Shown: piece after piece, positions 14,098-22,141 of the stretch
Numbering within the stretch: position 1 is the stretch's first letter
Layout: each line of letters opens with the position of its first letter
Origin: a virus
Length of the DNA stretch: 32,823 nucleotides
Virus record (IMG/VR): IMGVR_UViG_3300045742_000170
Span: 1 to 32,823 of that record
Reading direction: 5' to 3' (one strand)
The notes under the pieces: generated by a model
Told to the model about the DNA's origin: nothing
The model's database searches: none
Seen by the model: only the letters and a program-made list of their open reading frames with translations
Made by a program: the position numbers and the translations under genes

Positions 14098-14802
14098 ATG
14101 ATAAGTGTAGATAGGGTTTATAAAACATTATTGTTTTTTGCAAATAGCGACATAAGAGGTAATGTTACGCCTAGCGAACTTAGACTTGCATTAAATGATA
14201 CTGTTAATGAAATATATGAAGAGTATATTTTTGAGGTGAATAGAGCTGTAAATAGAGAAAACAGAGGATTGATTAATGGTGGCCTTGAAAACATATCAGA
14301 TAGAATACGAGAAAAGATTCAGTATTATTTACAAGATGCCACACTTACTTTTTTAACAACCACTTTTCAACTTCCAAGTGATTTACGATATTTTGATAGC
14401 ATGTTTTACAATGACATTACTGAAATAGAAATGTGTAAAAATGCTAAAGAGTTTAAGTTATTAGAAAACACATCTGATGCTTTACCAACAATTGATTACC
14501 CTGTTTATTTAAGACAAGGTGAAATTGTTAGAGTTTTACCAAGTACAATTCAGTCAGATGTTACTTTGTTTTATTTAAGAAAACCACTACTTGCTAATTG
14601 GACATACACTATTGTTTCTGGTGCAGAAACATTTAACCCATCAGCAGTAGGGTTTCAAGATATAGACATGCACCCAAGCGAGGAAAACAATATTGTTTTA
14701 AGAACATTAAATCGTTTTGGAATAAATCTTAAAGAGCAAGATTTACAAGCTACGACAACACAAAAAGAATCATCTGATTTTAACCAAGAAAACGCTAGTT
14801 AA
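14098..14802 (+). CDS. Head-tail connector / ring protein candidate
   Basis: 234 residues. N-terminal helical bundle (about 20-85: TPSELRLALNDTVNEIYEEYIFEVN, SDRIREKIQYYLQDATLTF) and a beta part starting FQLPSDLRYFDSMFYNDI with repeated strands around VYLRQGEIVRVLPS and DVTLFYLRKPL. 'LP.Dl.yf..m' and the ring-protein position (after head genes, directly before the next connector and the tail hub) match adaptor or tail-tube A proteins of podoviruses (T7 gp11-like role, crAss ring protein). It would sit under the portal. The last 25 residues are polar and flexible. First gene of the tail operon, 2 bases from the next. Confidence 0.6.
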   Translation: MISVDRVYKTLLFFANSDIRGNVTPSELRLALNDTVNEIYEEYIFEVNRAVNRENRGLINGGLENISDRIREKIQYYLQDATLTFLTTTFQLPSDLRYFDSMFYNDITEIEMCKNAKEFKLLENTSDALPTIDYPVYLRQGEIVRVLPSTIQSDVTLFYLRKPLLANWTYTIVSGAETFNPSAVGFQDIDMHPSEENNIVLRTLNRFGINLKEQDLQATTTQKESSDFNQENAS

Positions 14803-14804
14803 TT

Positions 14805-15653
14805 ATGGCTATTATAACACCAGAACAATATTATAACAATGAAGATGAGCATGGTAATTACCAATGGACTTCTTTAAAAGATATAATTGATGCTTTAGAA
14901 TTAGAAGCACAAGATGATGATAGTTTTTTAAAAAACACCAAACGATATAAAATGATTGCTTTGGCAAAACAAGCTATTCGTGAGGTTACTAAAAAAGCAG
15001 CAAATGATTTATTATCTATTGAATTTACTGTACCAGATAGTTTAGTTTTTACACTACCACAAGACTATGTTAATTATTTCATGGTTTCAGTAGTTACAGT
15101 TGATCCTACAACTGGAACTAAGAGATTACAACCATTAGACATTAATTCAAATATAAATATTTCAACAGGATTTTTACAAGATAATGATGCTAATATTTTA
15201 TTTGATGAAGATGGTAATATAATTACTTCAGATGGAGATAATGCTTATGGATTACCTTATGCTAAAGAGTGTTTTGGAGAAGGTGGTGGTAATTTTACAT
15301 TGGACACTTCCAAGCTTAGTCAGTATGGTGAATTTACTATTGATGAAAGAAGAGGTAAAATTTTGTTCAGTAGCGAATTATCAGACAAAGAGGTTGAGTT
15401 TAAGTACGTTTCTGATGGCTTACAAGCACAATTAACTGAATCTGAAATAACAGTTCATAAATATTTAAAAACGTGTTTAATTGATTGGATTTATTATGAG
15501 TGCATTGCTACAAAAAGAAATGTTCCTCAAAATGAAAAAGACAGAGCAAGAAGAAAAATGAAAAGCTCATTGCATCAAGCTAAAATGGATCGCTCAGATT
15601 TCAATTTACTTCAAATAGAGAGAACATTACGAACTAAATCAATGAATCTATAA
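14805..15653 (+). CDS. Tail ring / adaptor protein (crAss-like type)
   Basis: 282 residues. The opening EHGNYQWTSLKDIIDALELE, then RYKMIALAKQAIREVTKKAAND (helical), then SLVFTLPQDYVNYFMVSVV is a signature I recall from connector proteins of crAss-like and other Bacteroidota podoviruses ('YG.YqyisL.dii..f...y...d..l....R..v...A.ra...l..d.......e......sl...lP.DyV.Y'). A flexible D/N-rich loop (about 110-150) follows, then C-terminal helices (KYLKTCLIDWIYYECIATKRN, KMKSSLHQAKMDRSDFN). It should form a ring between portal and hub. It lies 2 bases from both neighbours, so translation is coupled. Confidence 0.7.
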   Translation: MAIITPEQYYNNEDEHGNYQWTSLKDIIDALELEAQDDDSFLKNTKRYKMIALAKQAIREVTKKAANDLLSIEFTVPDSLVFTLPQDYVNYFMVSVVTVDPTTGTKRLQPLDINSNINISTGFLQDNDANILFDEDGNIITSDGDNAYGLPYAKECFGEGGGNFTLDTSKLSQYGEFTIDERRGKILFSSELSDKEVEFKYVSDGLQAQLTESEITVHKYLKTCLIDWIYYECIATKRNVPQNEKDRARRKMKSSLHQAKMDRSDFNLLQIERTLRTKSMNL

Positions 15654-15655
15654 CT

Positions 15656-18600
15656 ATGCCTATTACAAGAAGAAATTTCCTAAAAGGGATAATGGACCAA
15701 GATACAGATGAAAGACTATTACCAGATGGTGTTTATAGAGAAGCAGAAAATGTTTTAATTGTAAATTCCGAAGGTTCTGATGTGGGTTCTATTGAAAATT
15801 CGTTGTCAAACAAACAACTTACTAATTTAGATTTAGGTGAAAACCCTAAGTGTTTACTTGGTTTTAATGATGGGTTTGAAGATAAGCTATATTGGTTTAT
15901 CAAATCTGATTCTGGATGTTTTTTATTAGAGTGGGATAATAAAAATGAAGTTGTTTCTATTGTTTTAAAAGACACAAGAACAGAAGACGTAGATAGGGTT
16001 TTAAATTTAAAAGAGGATAAACTTATCACAGGTATTCACAAGATTATAAATGAAGATCCAAAAAAGAATTTATTTTTATGGACAGATGATAATATTCAAC
16101 CTTGTTGTGTAAATATTGAAAGAGCAAAGGCGTATGGAGAAAATGGTTTTGATAAAGAGGACATCTATTTAATTAAAAAACCACCAAGATACGCTCCAAC
16201 AATAATTCCAATAACACTAAACGACCAAAGTAATAATATGGAGGACCGTTTTTTTACTTTTTCTTATAGATTTAAGTATTTAGATGGTGAATATTCTGCT
16301 TTGTCTGATTATACTAATTATGTTTTTACACCAAAAGAATTTCAGTTAGATTACCTTACTTTGGATAACTTAGGTATGGTAAATAATTTCAATGCTGTAA
16401 AATTGTTTTTTGAAACAGGAGATAAAAGAGTTACAGATATTCAGTTAGTTGTTAAGAATAGTAATTCTAATAATCTTTATGTAATTCAAAATTTCAATAA
16501 GTCAAAAGAAGGTTGGTTAGATAATGTTCAAAAGTCATATATATTCTCAAATAATAAAACATACGCTGTTTTACCAGGTAAAGAACTTTATAGAGCTTTT
16601 GATAATGTTCCTTTAAAGGCAAAAGCAATGACTTTTATAGGAAACAGGCCTATATTTGGTAATTATTTAGAAGGATATAACTTAATTGATCATAGTGGGA
16701 AAAAAATTAATATTGATTTTTCAGTTTCATTAATAAATGAAAACATTTCTACTTCATTTGATTTTGAAGCAATTGTTGTTTCTTTAAATACTTTAGAATT
16801 AGATAACACAGAAAATTATGAATTAACAACTGGTTCTACTATTAATTTAAATTTAAATATTCTTTTAGATTCAACAAATGATGTTTATAGTAACTCATTT
16901 TCTTTAATACTAGAAAATGATTATGCTTCATTAGTTGATTTTGGTAACTCAGAAGAGTTTCAAACATTTTTTGAAATTATACGTTCAGATTATGTAATAA
17001 ATTATAATTCTAATTCTGCTTACGATGTTCCAGATGGTTGGGTTGTAACTATTGAAACAGATTTAACCTATTCTATTGTTGGAGATAAAATAGTCATAAG
17101 TGTTACTGATGTAACTTTTGAAGATACTCTTGATGCAAATACAGAACATATAATAGCTGCATCATTTTCAGAACAAAGTTCTTTTGACATTAATTATAGT
17201 TCAAATTCTTCAAGTTGTAAAACAAATAGAGATTATGAAGTAGGTATTATTTATGAAGATGAATTTAATAGAAGAACAACAGTATTAACTTGCCCTTACA
17301 ATACTATTTACATACCTCAGAAGTATTCTATTTTTAAAAACAGAATAAAAGTTAATATTAATAATAAACCACCATATTGGGCCGATAGATATAAATTAGT
17401 ATTTAAAGCAAGTCCTTTACAATATGATACAATTTATATAAATGAATTTTACAATGAAGATTTCTATGTATGGTGTAGGCTTATTTCTGACAATAAAGAT
17501 AAGATAAAAATTGGCGATGATTTAATTGTAAAAAGAGCCGGAAATCAATTAATTAATGAGCCTATAAAAATAAAGGTTTTAGATATTGCAGAGAGAGATA
17601 AAGATTTTATTATTGACAATAAAGATTCTAAAGGACTTGATATAATAGAACCTAAAGGTGTTTATATGCAAATAAACCCAAATGGTTTTTCAATGGATTA
17701 TGAAGATTTTAAAGTATTTAAAGATAGTAAAAATGGAAAAGCAAGTAGAGGTAATTATCCTACTGTTTTTTTAGATTTATTTTCTGAAGAAACTTCACCA
17801 GATGTTTATGAAGATTTTGCATTGCCACAAGGAAGTTCAGTTATTATTGATTTAAATAGTTCATTTAAATATGATGTAGGTTGGAGAAATTTAGATTATA
17901 AAAAAGAATATTTTTGTAAAAGAGACTACGCTAATTTAGAAGAATTTTATAATGAAATTATCTTAAATAAAAACCTATACGCAACAGATAACCTATTTAA
18001 TGAGGTTAAAAACTATAAAGATAATGTAGAACTAATAAGAGGTTTCCCTGTTTTATTAAGCATAGGTGTTGGAGTGCAAGATAGAATTATTAATATAACC
18101 CCAGATCCATTAGGTAAATTATATTTAAAAGTAAAAGGACTTGAAAGTGGCGGTTCTGGTGGTAGATATGGTAGAGTATATGCAAAGATAACCGTTAGAA
18201 CGTCTATTGGTGTTTATGTTTTTGAGACTATACCAAATAATTCAAGTAATAATACTTACTATGAAACAGCACAAACTTTCGATATTGTAGATGGTCAACA
18301 TACTGGTAATTTACAAAATCAAGAATTAGATTCTTTTTTACCTGCAATTGTAGATTCTGATTTTTTCAACTGTTACACACAAGGAAATGGGGTTGAAAGC
18401 TATAAAATAAAAGATGGTTTTAATAAAAACTATTTAAATATAGATTTAAGGCCAAGTGCAACTTCAGTAGAAGAATATGCAGAAATAAGAAGGTTTGCGG
18501 ACCTTACTTATGGAGAACCATATAATGAAAGTTCAAATATTAATGGACTTAATGAATTTAACTTATCTACTGCTAATTTTAAGCAAATAGATAAGATTTA

Positions 18601-20314
18601 TGGAAGTATTCAGAAGTTACATAGTAGAGATAATGATATTCTTGTTTTACAAGAAGAGAAGGCTTCTAAGGTATTATTTGGAAAAGATGCTTTATATAAT
18701 GCAGATGGTAATTCTAACTTAACTTCATTACCAGAGGTTTTGGGAAGCCAAGTAACTTATTTAGGAGAAAATGGTATTTCAACAAATCCAGAATCTTTTG
18801 CAATAAATGATTATCAAATATTTTACACAAATGCTAGAAGAGGATTAGTTCATAGATTATCAATAGATGGAGTTACGCCTATTGTTAATTTTATGGGAGA
18901 CTTTTTTAGAGATTTATTTAGACAACAACCAAAATCTAAAAAAGTAGCCGCTTTTGATCCTTACCATAATCAATACATTTTATCTGTTGACGATGAACCT
19001 GCTACTATTTTAAGTTTAGGTTGTGATAATACTATATTTAAAAAAAACATTACAACTTCATTTACTTACAATTTAACTATAAATGATTTAGAGGGAGATA
19101 TAGTTTTAAATTATGATATATCATTGGGTAATGCAACAATAACAGCTTTATTTGATGGAGACATATTTGTAGAATCAAACGTAACCGGATTAGGAACTAT
19201 TACAATTCCTAGAGACAATTTAAGTGAAAATATAGTAGTTATAACAATTACACCTGTAACTGAAATTGTAGATTTTGAAATATCAAATGTTTGTCCTACT
19301 GGTATTCCAATGAAAGTAATAGAAATTGTACTAAGCGATTCTTTAGATTTAAACAAAACTATTACAAATAGATACAGATGGGGTAATTCAAATTTATTTA
19401 CTGAAAATGATGTATTAAGTGAAGGACCAATATCAAGATTTACTGAAAAAATAGGAATTGAAGGAGTTGGTAGTTTTCCTAAAGATGGTAGTGTAGTTAG
19501 AATTGATTCATTTAAATCAAATAGCGATACAGGAAGATTAAATATACCAGAACAATGTAATCGTTTAGGATATTTAATTACAAGTTCTGTTTATACTAAT
19601 TTAGATATTGAAACTATACTTGACCAAGCTACTTTTTTAGAAGTTACATCACAAACTATTTCATTAAATTCTTTTTTAGAATATGGTAGTTTCTTATTTG
19701 ATAGAGCAGTAGGAGATGAGAACTTATATTTAATTTGGGATTATACAAATAGAAAGCCAATAGCAGTTGATGATTATACAAGCACACCTAAAGGAACGTC
19801 TAAAAATATAGAAGTGCTATCTAACGATACTGATCCTTTATCACTTCCATTAACAATAACTATAATTTCTGGACCTACAAATGGTTTGGCTATAATTGAA
19901 GCAGATAACACTATAACATATACTCATAATGATACTGACACTTATACAGATGTTATAGTATATGAAATTTCAAATGGGATATGCTCAACACAAGCTACTA
20001 TATACATAGATATTGCAGTTGCATGTGATGGAAGTTTCTCATATACTGGTGCTGTTGGAATATTTAATCTTCCTATTTCTTACGGAACTGAAATAGGTAC
20101 TTGTGGTATTTCTTATGAAGCTTTTTCAATAGCGGATAAATTTGAAATTTATTGGGATGGAAACTTAGTCGCTACAACAGGAACAGAAGTTAGTGGTTCT
20201 GGAACTATTACTTTTGAAAAAACAGCAGCAACACCAACTCAAGCTACAATTGTAGTAACAGCAACAACAAGCGATACTAATTGGGAAATAACAGGTATTT
20301 GTCCTATACCATAA
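15656..20314 (+). CDS. Tail hub ('muzzle'/nozzle) protein with adhesin-like C-terminus
   Basis: 1552 residues, almost all beta. The start (RRNFLKGIMDQDTDERLLPDGVYREAENVLI) is the usual entry of podovirus nozzle proteins of T7 gp12/crAss muzzle type, followed by propeller-like repeats (FEDKLYWFIK, KKNLFLWTDD, SNNLYVIQNF). Residues about 1020-1110 (GSIQKLHSRDNDILVLQEEKASKVLFG and YQIFYTNARRG) continue the tail fold. Extra domains are added: a beta-sandwich (about 1121-1213, ending SNVCPTG), a cadherin/VCBS-like Ig domain (about 1366-1455: AVDDYTSTPKG, EVLSNDTDPLSLPLTI) and a second copy of the sandwich at the C-terminus (about 1456-1552, ending TGICPIP). It forms the tail channel; the added domains may bind the cell surface. 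The next gene appears to be its detached C-terminal partner. Confidence 0.75.
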   Translation: MPITRRNFLKGIMDQDTDERLLPDGVYREAENVLIVNSEGSDVGSIENSLSNKQLTNLDLGENPKCLLGFNDGFEDKLYWFIKSDSGCFLLEWDNKNEVVSIVLKDTRTEDVDRVLNLKEDKLITGIHKIINEDPKKNLFLWTDDNIQPCCVNIERAKAYGENGFDKEDIYLIKKPPRYAPTIIPITLNDQSNNMEDRFFTFSYRFKYLDGEYSALSDYTNYVFTPKEFQLDYLTLDNLGMVNNFNAVKLFFETGDKRVTDIQLVVKNSNSNNLYVIQNFNKSKEGWLDNVQKSYIFSNNKTYAVLPGKELYRAFDNVPLKAKAMTFIGNRPIFGNYLEGYNLIDHSGKKINIDFSVSLINENISTSFDFEAIVVSLNTLELDNTENYELTTGSTINLNLNILLDSTNDVYSNSFSLILENDYASLVDFGNSEEFQTFFEIIRSDYVINYNSNSAYDVPDGWVVTIETDLTYSIVGDKIVISVTDVTFEDTLDANTEHIIAASFSEQSSFDINYSSNSSSCKTNRDYEVGIIYEDEFNRRTTVLTCPYNTIYIPQKYSIFKNRIKVNINNKPPYWADRYKLVFKASPLQYDTIYINEFYNEDFYVWCRLISDNKDKIKIGDDLIVKRAGNQLINEPIKIKVLDIAERDKDFIIDNKDSKGLDIIEPKGVYMQINPNGFSMDYEDFKVFKDSKNGKASRGNYPTVFLDLFSEETSPDVYEDFALPQGSSVIIDLNSSFKYDVGWRNLDYKKEYFCKRDYANLEEFYNEIILNKNLYATDNLFNEVKNYKDNVELIRGFPVLLSIGVGVQDRIINITPDPLGKLYLKVKGLESGGSGGRYGRVYAKITVRTSIGVYVFETIPNNSSNNTYYETAQTFDIVDGQHTGNLQNQELDSFLPAIVDSDFFNCYTQGNGVESYKIKDGFNKNYLNIDLRPSATSVEEYAEIRRFADLTYGEPYNESSNINGLNEFNLSTANFKQIDKIYGSIQKLHSRDNDILVLQEEKASKVLFGKDALYNADGNSNLTSLPEVLGSQVTYLGENGISTNPESFAINDYQIFYTNARRGLVHRLSIDGVTPIVNFMGDFFRDLFRQQPKSKKVAAFDPYHNQYILSVDDEPATILSLGCDNTIFKKNITTSFTYNLTINDLEGDIVLNYDISLGNATITALFDGDIFVESNVTGLGTITIPRDNLSENIVVITITPVTEIVDFEISNVCPTGIPMKVIEIVLSDSLDLNKTITNRYRWGNSNLFTENDVLSEGPISRFTEKIGIEGVGSFPKDGSVVRIDSFKSNSDTGRLNIPEQCNRLGYLITSSVYTNLDIETILDQATFLEVTSQTISLNSFLEYGSFLFDRAVGDENLYLIWDYTNRKPIAVDDYTSTPKGTSKNIEVLSNDTDPLSLPLTITIISGPTNGLAIIEADNTITYTHNDTDTYTDVIVYEISNGICSTQATIYIDIAVACDGSFSYTGAVGIFNLPISYGTEIGTCGISYEAFSIADKFEIYWDGNLVATTGTEVSGSGTITFEKTAATPTQATIVVTATTSDTNWEITGICPIP

Positions 20315-20324
20315 TAAAAAAAAT

Positions 20325-21053
20325 ATGGCAAAAAAAACAATATCATATAGCGAAAAAGTAAAAGGGTGGACATCATTTCACTCTTTTATTCCAGATTGGG
20401 TTACATCATTAAATAATCGTTTTTTTTCTATAAAAGATGGTCAATTATGGTTACATAATGATAATGACAATCCTATAAGAAATAATTTTTATGGAGTTCA
20501 GTATAATTCAAAAATAACAACAATTTTAAATGTAGAGAGTTCTGAGGATAAGATTTTTAAAACTTTAGTTTTAGAAGGTAATAAATCTTGGGAAGCTTCA
20601 ATTGAAACAAATTTAGCAAACTCAACTATTAAAAAAGATGAGTTTAATAAAAGAGAGAGTCGTTTTTTTTCACATATTAGAAAGAATGAAAATGAAGAAG
20701 ATTTCCATGGAAATTCTGTTCAAGGAATTGGTGTTATTGTATCATCTTTATCAAATGTAATTACTTTTAATGAAGTTTCTGAAATGGTTTCAGTTGGAGA
20801 TAAATTGTATCAACTTAATGGTTCAGCAAATGAATTAATAGGAGAAATTACAGATATTAATGGCAATGAAGTTACAGTAGATAGCATTACAACAACCCCT
20901 GTAAATGGTTATTTTTCTTTTTCAACTAAAAATTCAAGAGTTGAAGGTTCTGAAATAAGAGGTTATTATGCAAAAGTAGTTTTAGAAAACAATGATACTG
21001 ATGCAGTTGAGTTGTTTGCAATAGAATCTAATGTAATTAAATCATTTGTATAA
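20325..21053 (+). CDS. Tail stump / hub C-terminal partner protein
   Basis: 242 residues. SYSEKVKGWTSFHSFIPDWVTSLNNRFFSIKDGQLWLHN, then RNNFYGVQYNSKITTILN, then FKTLVLEGNKSWEA, is a conserved block that I recall at the C-terminal part of large tail hub proteins in Bacteroidota phages and other podoviruses. RFFSHIRKNENEEDFHGNSVQGIG and EIRGYYAKVVLENNDTDAVELFAIES match the end of the same block. Here it is a separate gene, 10 bases after the 1552-residue protein, which has adhesin-like domains where this block would be expected. It probably assembles with the hub at the tail tip. Its stop overlaps the next start (TAATG). Confidence 0.7.
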   Translation: MAKKTISYSEKVKGWTSFHSFIPDWVTSLNNRFFSIKDGQLWLHNDNDNPIRNNFYGVQYNSKITTILNVESSEDKIFKTLVLEGNKSWEASIETNLANSTIKKDEFNKRESRFFSHIRKNENEEDFHGNSVQGIGVIVSSLSNVITFNEVSEMVSVGDKLYQLNGSANELIGEITDINGNEVTVDSITTTPVNGYFSFSTKNSRVEGSEIRGYYAKVVLENNDTDAVELFAIESNVIKSFV

Positions 21054-21457
21054 TGGGATTTGAAGCACGATTACTTAGCGATTCTGATTACGATAAATTA
21101 TGTTCTTGGTGGAAATGGTTTAGATTTCCTGCTCCACCAAAAGACTTTTTACCAGAAGATGGTAAAGGTGGTATAATGATTTCTAAAGATGGTATTGATA
21201 TTTGTGCAGGTTTTCTATTTTTAAACAATTCAAAAATTGCATGGTTGGAGTATGTGGTTTCTAATCCAGAATACAAGAATAAAGACCGAAAAGAAGCAGT
21301 AGTTGAACTAATTGTAACATTATGTGGTATTGCCAAAAAACAAGGTTATAAAGCTGTATTTAGTTCTCTTAAAAATGAAAATTTAGTAAAAAGATACGAA
21401 GAAGCAGGATTTACAAAAGGAATATCTAATACAACAGAAGTTGTAATTTCTTTGTAA
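21053..21457 (+). CDS. GNAT-like acetyltransferase protein in the tail operon
   Basis: 134 residues. The order of a small GNAT fold is visible: N-terminal helix (DSDYDKLCSWWKWFRFPAPP), strands GGIMISKDGIDICAGFLFLN and KIAWLEYVVSNPEYK, helix EAVVELIVTLCGIAKKQGY, strand KAVFSSL, then NENLVKRYEEAGFTKG, the usual 'N..l...Y...GF' ending. The acetyl-CoA loop [QR]xxGxG is not canonical (KNKDRKEAV, about 75-83), with no glycine, so cofactor binding is uncertain. Proteins of this type occur in late operons of several marine and Bacteroidota phages, acceptor unknown. Translation is coupled to the tail partner by TAATG. It may acetylate virion or host protein, or serve as a structural remnant. Confidence 0.65.
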   Translation: MGFEARLLSDSDYDKLCSWWKWFRFPAPPKDFLPEDGKGGIMISKDGIDICAGFLFLNNSKIAWLEYVVSNPEYKNKDRKEAVVELIVTLCGIAKKQGYKAVFSSLKNENLVKRYEEAGFTKGISNTTEVVISL

Positions 21458-21460
21458 TAA

Positions 21461-21506
21461 ATTAAATATAACAAATTATATTTAATGGAATTAATTTATA
21501 TCTTTG
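21461..21506 (+). promoter_or_regulatory. Internal-virion operon promoter with perfect 11-4-11 dyad
   Basis: ATTAAATATAA (21461-21471), CAAA, TTATATTTAAT (21476-21486) is a perfect 11-bp inverted repeat, the best copy of the motif also found at 6210 and 14010. TATCTTTG (21499-21506) is the -7 box, 12 bases on and 29 bases before the ATG. The dyad could also form a weak A/U hairpin at the end of the upstream transcript, but the absence of GC pairs and repeats of the motif before other operons favour an operator or activator site. The leader ends ATTTAAGTTATG, repeated at 23587-23598. Confidence 0.6.
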
Positions 21507-21535
21507 TAGTAAACAGATTGATTAAAATTTAAGTT

Positions 21536-22138
21536 ATGGCAGCTATAACAACGACAGCAATCGGCATTGGAATGTCTGGGTATCAAGCTTATAAAGGAGC
21601 AAAAGATAAGAAAGCAGGAGAACAAGCCTTAAACAACTACGAAAGACAGGATTTAAATAATGCGTTTGAAAACGTAAAAATAAGTACTATTGGTAGTGAT
21701 TTACTTAAAGAAGAAAGCCAAAGAACATCAGCTAACTTAGTTGATGCTTCTCGTAATGCAGGTGTTCGTGGTATTTTAGGTGGTATTCCTAAAATTCAAG
21801 AGTTTACCAATAACCAAAATCGTGAAGCACAAAAACTACTTGATGATCAAGTTCAGAAACGTGAATACGCTATTGCAGGTGATGAAACAAAATTAAGAGA
21901 AATTAAAGAAGATAGAGATAATGCTAACCTAAGTGCTATTTCTTCTCAAATTCAACAAGGAAATGCAGATATGTGGAATGGTATTACAGGTGTTGCAAAA
22001 GGTGCTATGTATGGTGCTAATAATATAAAATCTGCTGATGCAAAAACCACTACTGATTCATCTGGTAGTTTTAATCCAGGAGAACAAAGTTTTGATAATG
22101 GTATAAATTATAAGCCAAGCAACTACTTTAATTTTTAA
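21536..22138 (+). CDS. Internal virion protein, small (T7 gp14-like role)
   Basis: 200 residues. Starts with a short Gly/Ala/Ile-rich hydrophobic segment (MAAITTTAIGIGMSGYQAYKGA, about 1-22), then helical and Q/N/K-rich (KKAGEQALNNYERQDLNNAFENVKIST, ASRNAGVRGILGGIPKIQEF, AQKLLDDQVQKREYAIAGDETKL). The Gly-Ala start plus 'yqaykGakdkk..ea..n' and 'R.aGvRGilGg' is a pattern I associate with the smallest ejection protein in podoviruses of this group, the position of T7 gp14, which inserts in the outer membrane. First of three co-oriented internal virion genes; 3 bases before the next. Confidence 0.6.
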   Translation: MAAITTTAIGIGMSGYQAYKGAKDKKAGEQALNNYERQDLNNAFENVKISTIGSDLLKEESQRTSANLVDASRNAGVRGILGGIPKIQEFTNNQNREAQKLLDDQVQKREYAIAGDETKLREIKEDRDNANLSAISSQIQQGNADMWNGITGVAKGAMYGANNIKSADAKTTTDSSGSFNPGEQSFDNGINYKPSNYFNF

Positions 22139-22141
22139 GAA

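Noticed and set aside
15232-15435. Plus-strand 67-codon frame within the second connector gene
   Set aside because: It overlaps conserved connector coding sequence in another frame, and its product (many M, L, S in a row) looks like a shadow.
21461-21486. The perfect A/T dyad taken as a terminator of the GNAT operon
   Set aside because: The stem has no GC pair and no distinct U-tract, and close relatives of the motif lie before other operons next to -7 boxes, so a control site is the better reading.
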